In this document: positions 63,559-64,000 of the stretch, piece by piece
How the letters are laid out: each line of letters opens with the position of its first letter
How positions within the stretch are numbered: position 1 is the stretch's first letter
Source of the DNA: Halobacillus aidingensis
GTDB lineage: Bacteria; Bacillota; Bacilli; Bacillales; Halobacillaceae
Direction: 5' to 3'
DNA: 64,000 bases
NCBI RefSeq assembly: GCF_900104185.1
Contig: NZ_FNIZ01000011.1
Location: 52,450-116,449 of the forward strand
The notes under the pieces: generated by a model
Seen by the model: only the letters and a program-made list of their open reading frames with translations
Databases searched by the model: none
Told to the model about the DNA's origin: nothing
Program-made: the position numbers and the translations under genes

Positions 63559-64000
63559 CATAGCCGTCAAGCTAAGCTCAACGATTTTATCTTCCCTCCT
63601 ATAAACGTTATCCTTCCTTGAAGAAATTTCTATGGAAGGATGATTTTATGGTATTTGAAAGACAAATCAAGGCCATGTCTCAGGTTATTCGTCAGACATT
63701 CCACCCTGATTTCATTCAAAAAACGGCCTATGATACAGGGTTTCAAAAGCGGAAAGGAAAACTTAACCCAGAAGCTTTTCTCGTTCTATGTACGTTTCTT
63801 CAACATTCGATTAGTCAGAAAAGCTTGCGCAATTTAAGCACCAAATTCAGCTACGAATACTTGACCACGATAACCAAACAGGGCTTGAACCAACGTTTCA
63901 ATACGAAGGCTGTTTCGTTTTTGAAACAGATTTATGATCGATTAGCTGGTCAACAGGGAAAGGTCTCCACGATATTGGACCACCATTCTTTATTCTCTCG
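63559..64000 (+). mobile_element. IS4-family insertion sequence, left part (cut by window edge)
   Basis: Begins at 63559 with CATAGCCGTCAAGC directly after the broken module I of repeat copy 8. Comparison with the uninterrupted copies fixes the left junction to the base. A transposase gene starts 89 bases inside. The right end, the second inverted repeat and the target duplication are outside the window. Confidence 0.8.
63648..64000 (+). CDS. IS4-family transposase, N-terminal part
   Basis: The frame is open from ATG 63648 to the window edge (117 codons). The product begins MVFERQIKAMSQVIRQTFHP, continues with LNPEAFLVLCTFLQHSISQ and ends at the edge in STILDHHSLFS. The order of an N-terminal helical region with SLRNLSTKFSYE followed by the approach to the first catalytic Asp is that of IS4-group DDE transposases of Bacillaceae; the LDHHSLFS segment probably contains or precedes that Asp. 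GGAAGG lies eight bases before the start. The family call is from pattern memory. Confidence 0.72.
   Translation, partial: MVFERQIKAMSQVIRQTFHPDFIQKTAYDTGFQKRKGKLNPEAFLVLCTFLQHSISQKSLRNLSTKFSYEYLTTITKQGLNQRFNTKAVSFLKQIYDRLAGQQGKVSTILDHHSLFS

Noticed and set aside
63559..64000. The IS4-type transposase as mobiliser of the composite repeats
   Set aside because: The IS end CATAGCCGTCAAGC does not resemble the composite terminal repeat GGAAGACTC, and the IS has inserted into a copy as a target.

Overview
This window is a continuous stretch of chromosome from an endospore-forming member of the Bacillaceae. Gene content and order follow the Bacillus subtilis ylaJ-ylbQ, cta and dcw/ftsZ-sigE-sigG-ylm-divIVA regions almost gene by gene. 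A caa3 oxidase operon, many sporulation genes (ylbJ, rsfA, spoVD, spoVE, spoIIGA, sigE, sigG) and a bacillithiol gene (bshC) fit this. The protein sequences diverge clearly from B. subtilis and look closer to the halophilic genera (Halobacillus or Pontibacillus type), but the genus is an inference.

Layout. 1-2.9 kb: a truncated YtxH-like gene, ylaJ, ylaL, glsA and ylaN. 3.0-6.5 kb: pyruvate carboxylase (pyc). 7.1-15 kb: haem A and caa3 oxidase genes (ctaA divergent from ctaBCDEF, then ctaG and a CtaM/YozB-type gene). 15-24.7 kb: a GNAT gene, an AI-2E-type permease, a YugN-like gene, ylbB-ylbD, ricF, ylbG, an orphan exported protein, rsmD and coaD. 24.7-34.2 kb: ylbJ-ylbN, rpmF, an enoyl-CoA hydratase homologue, rsfA, ylbP, panE and a DUF3397 gene. 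35-55 kb: bshC, then the division and wall cluster mraZ-rsmH-ftsL-pbpB-spoVD-murE-murF-mraY-murD-spoVE-divIB-ylxW-ylxX-sbp-ftsA-ftsZ. 55.8-63.1 kb: spoIIGA-sigE-sigG and ylmC-ylmH-divIVA. The right edge cuts an IS4-family insertion sequence.

The genes form coherent modules: oxaloacetate supply and respiration, CoA synthesis (panE, coaD), ribosome and RNA maturation (rsmD, rsmH, ylbM, ylbN, rpmF), peptidoglycan precursor synthesis with septation, and the mother-cell and forespore sigma factors.

The feature not explained by this conserved backbone is a family of eight large intergenic repeats (about 550 bp when complete; near 6.5, 21.3, 30.3, 34.3, 49.2, 55.2, 58.4 and 63.2 kb). Each complete copy has short terminal inverted repeats enclosing two diverged, oppositely oriented hairpin modules of about 120 bp, joined by a linker with a conserved core. 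Seven of the eight lie just downstream of a terminator or hairpin at the 3' end of a gene. The hairpins vary by compensatory changes, and the interior occurs in both orientations relative to two distinguishable outer ends. One copy is a deletion hybrid with extra nested hairpins, and one is broken by the IS4 element. This is the best candidate here for an under-described system.
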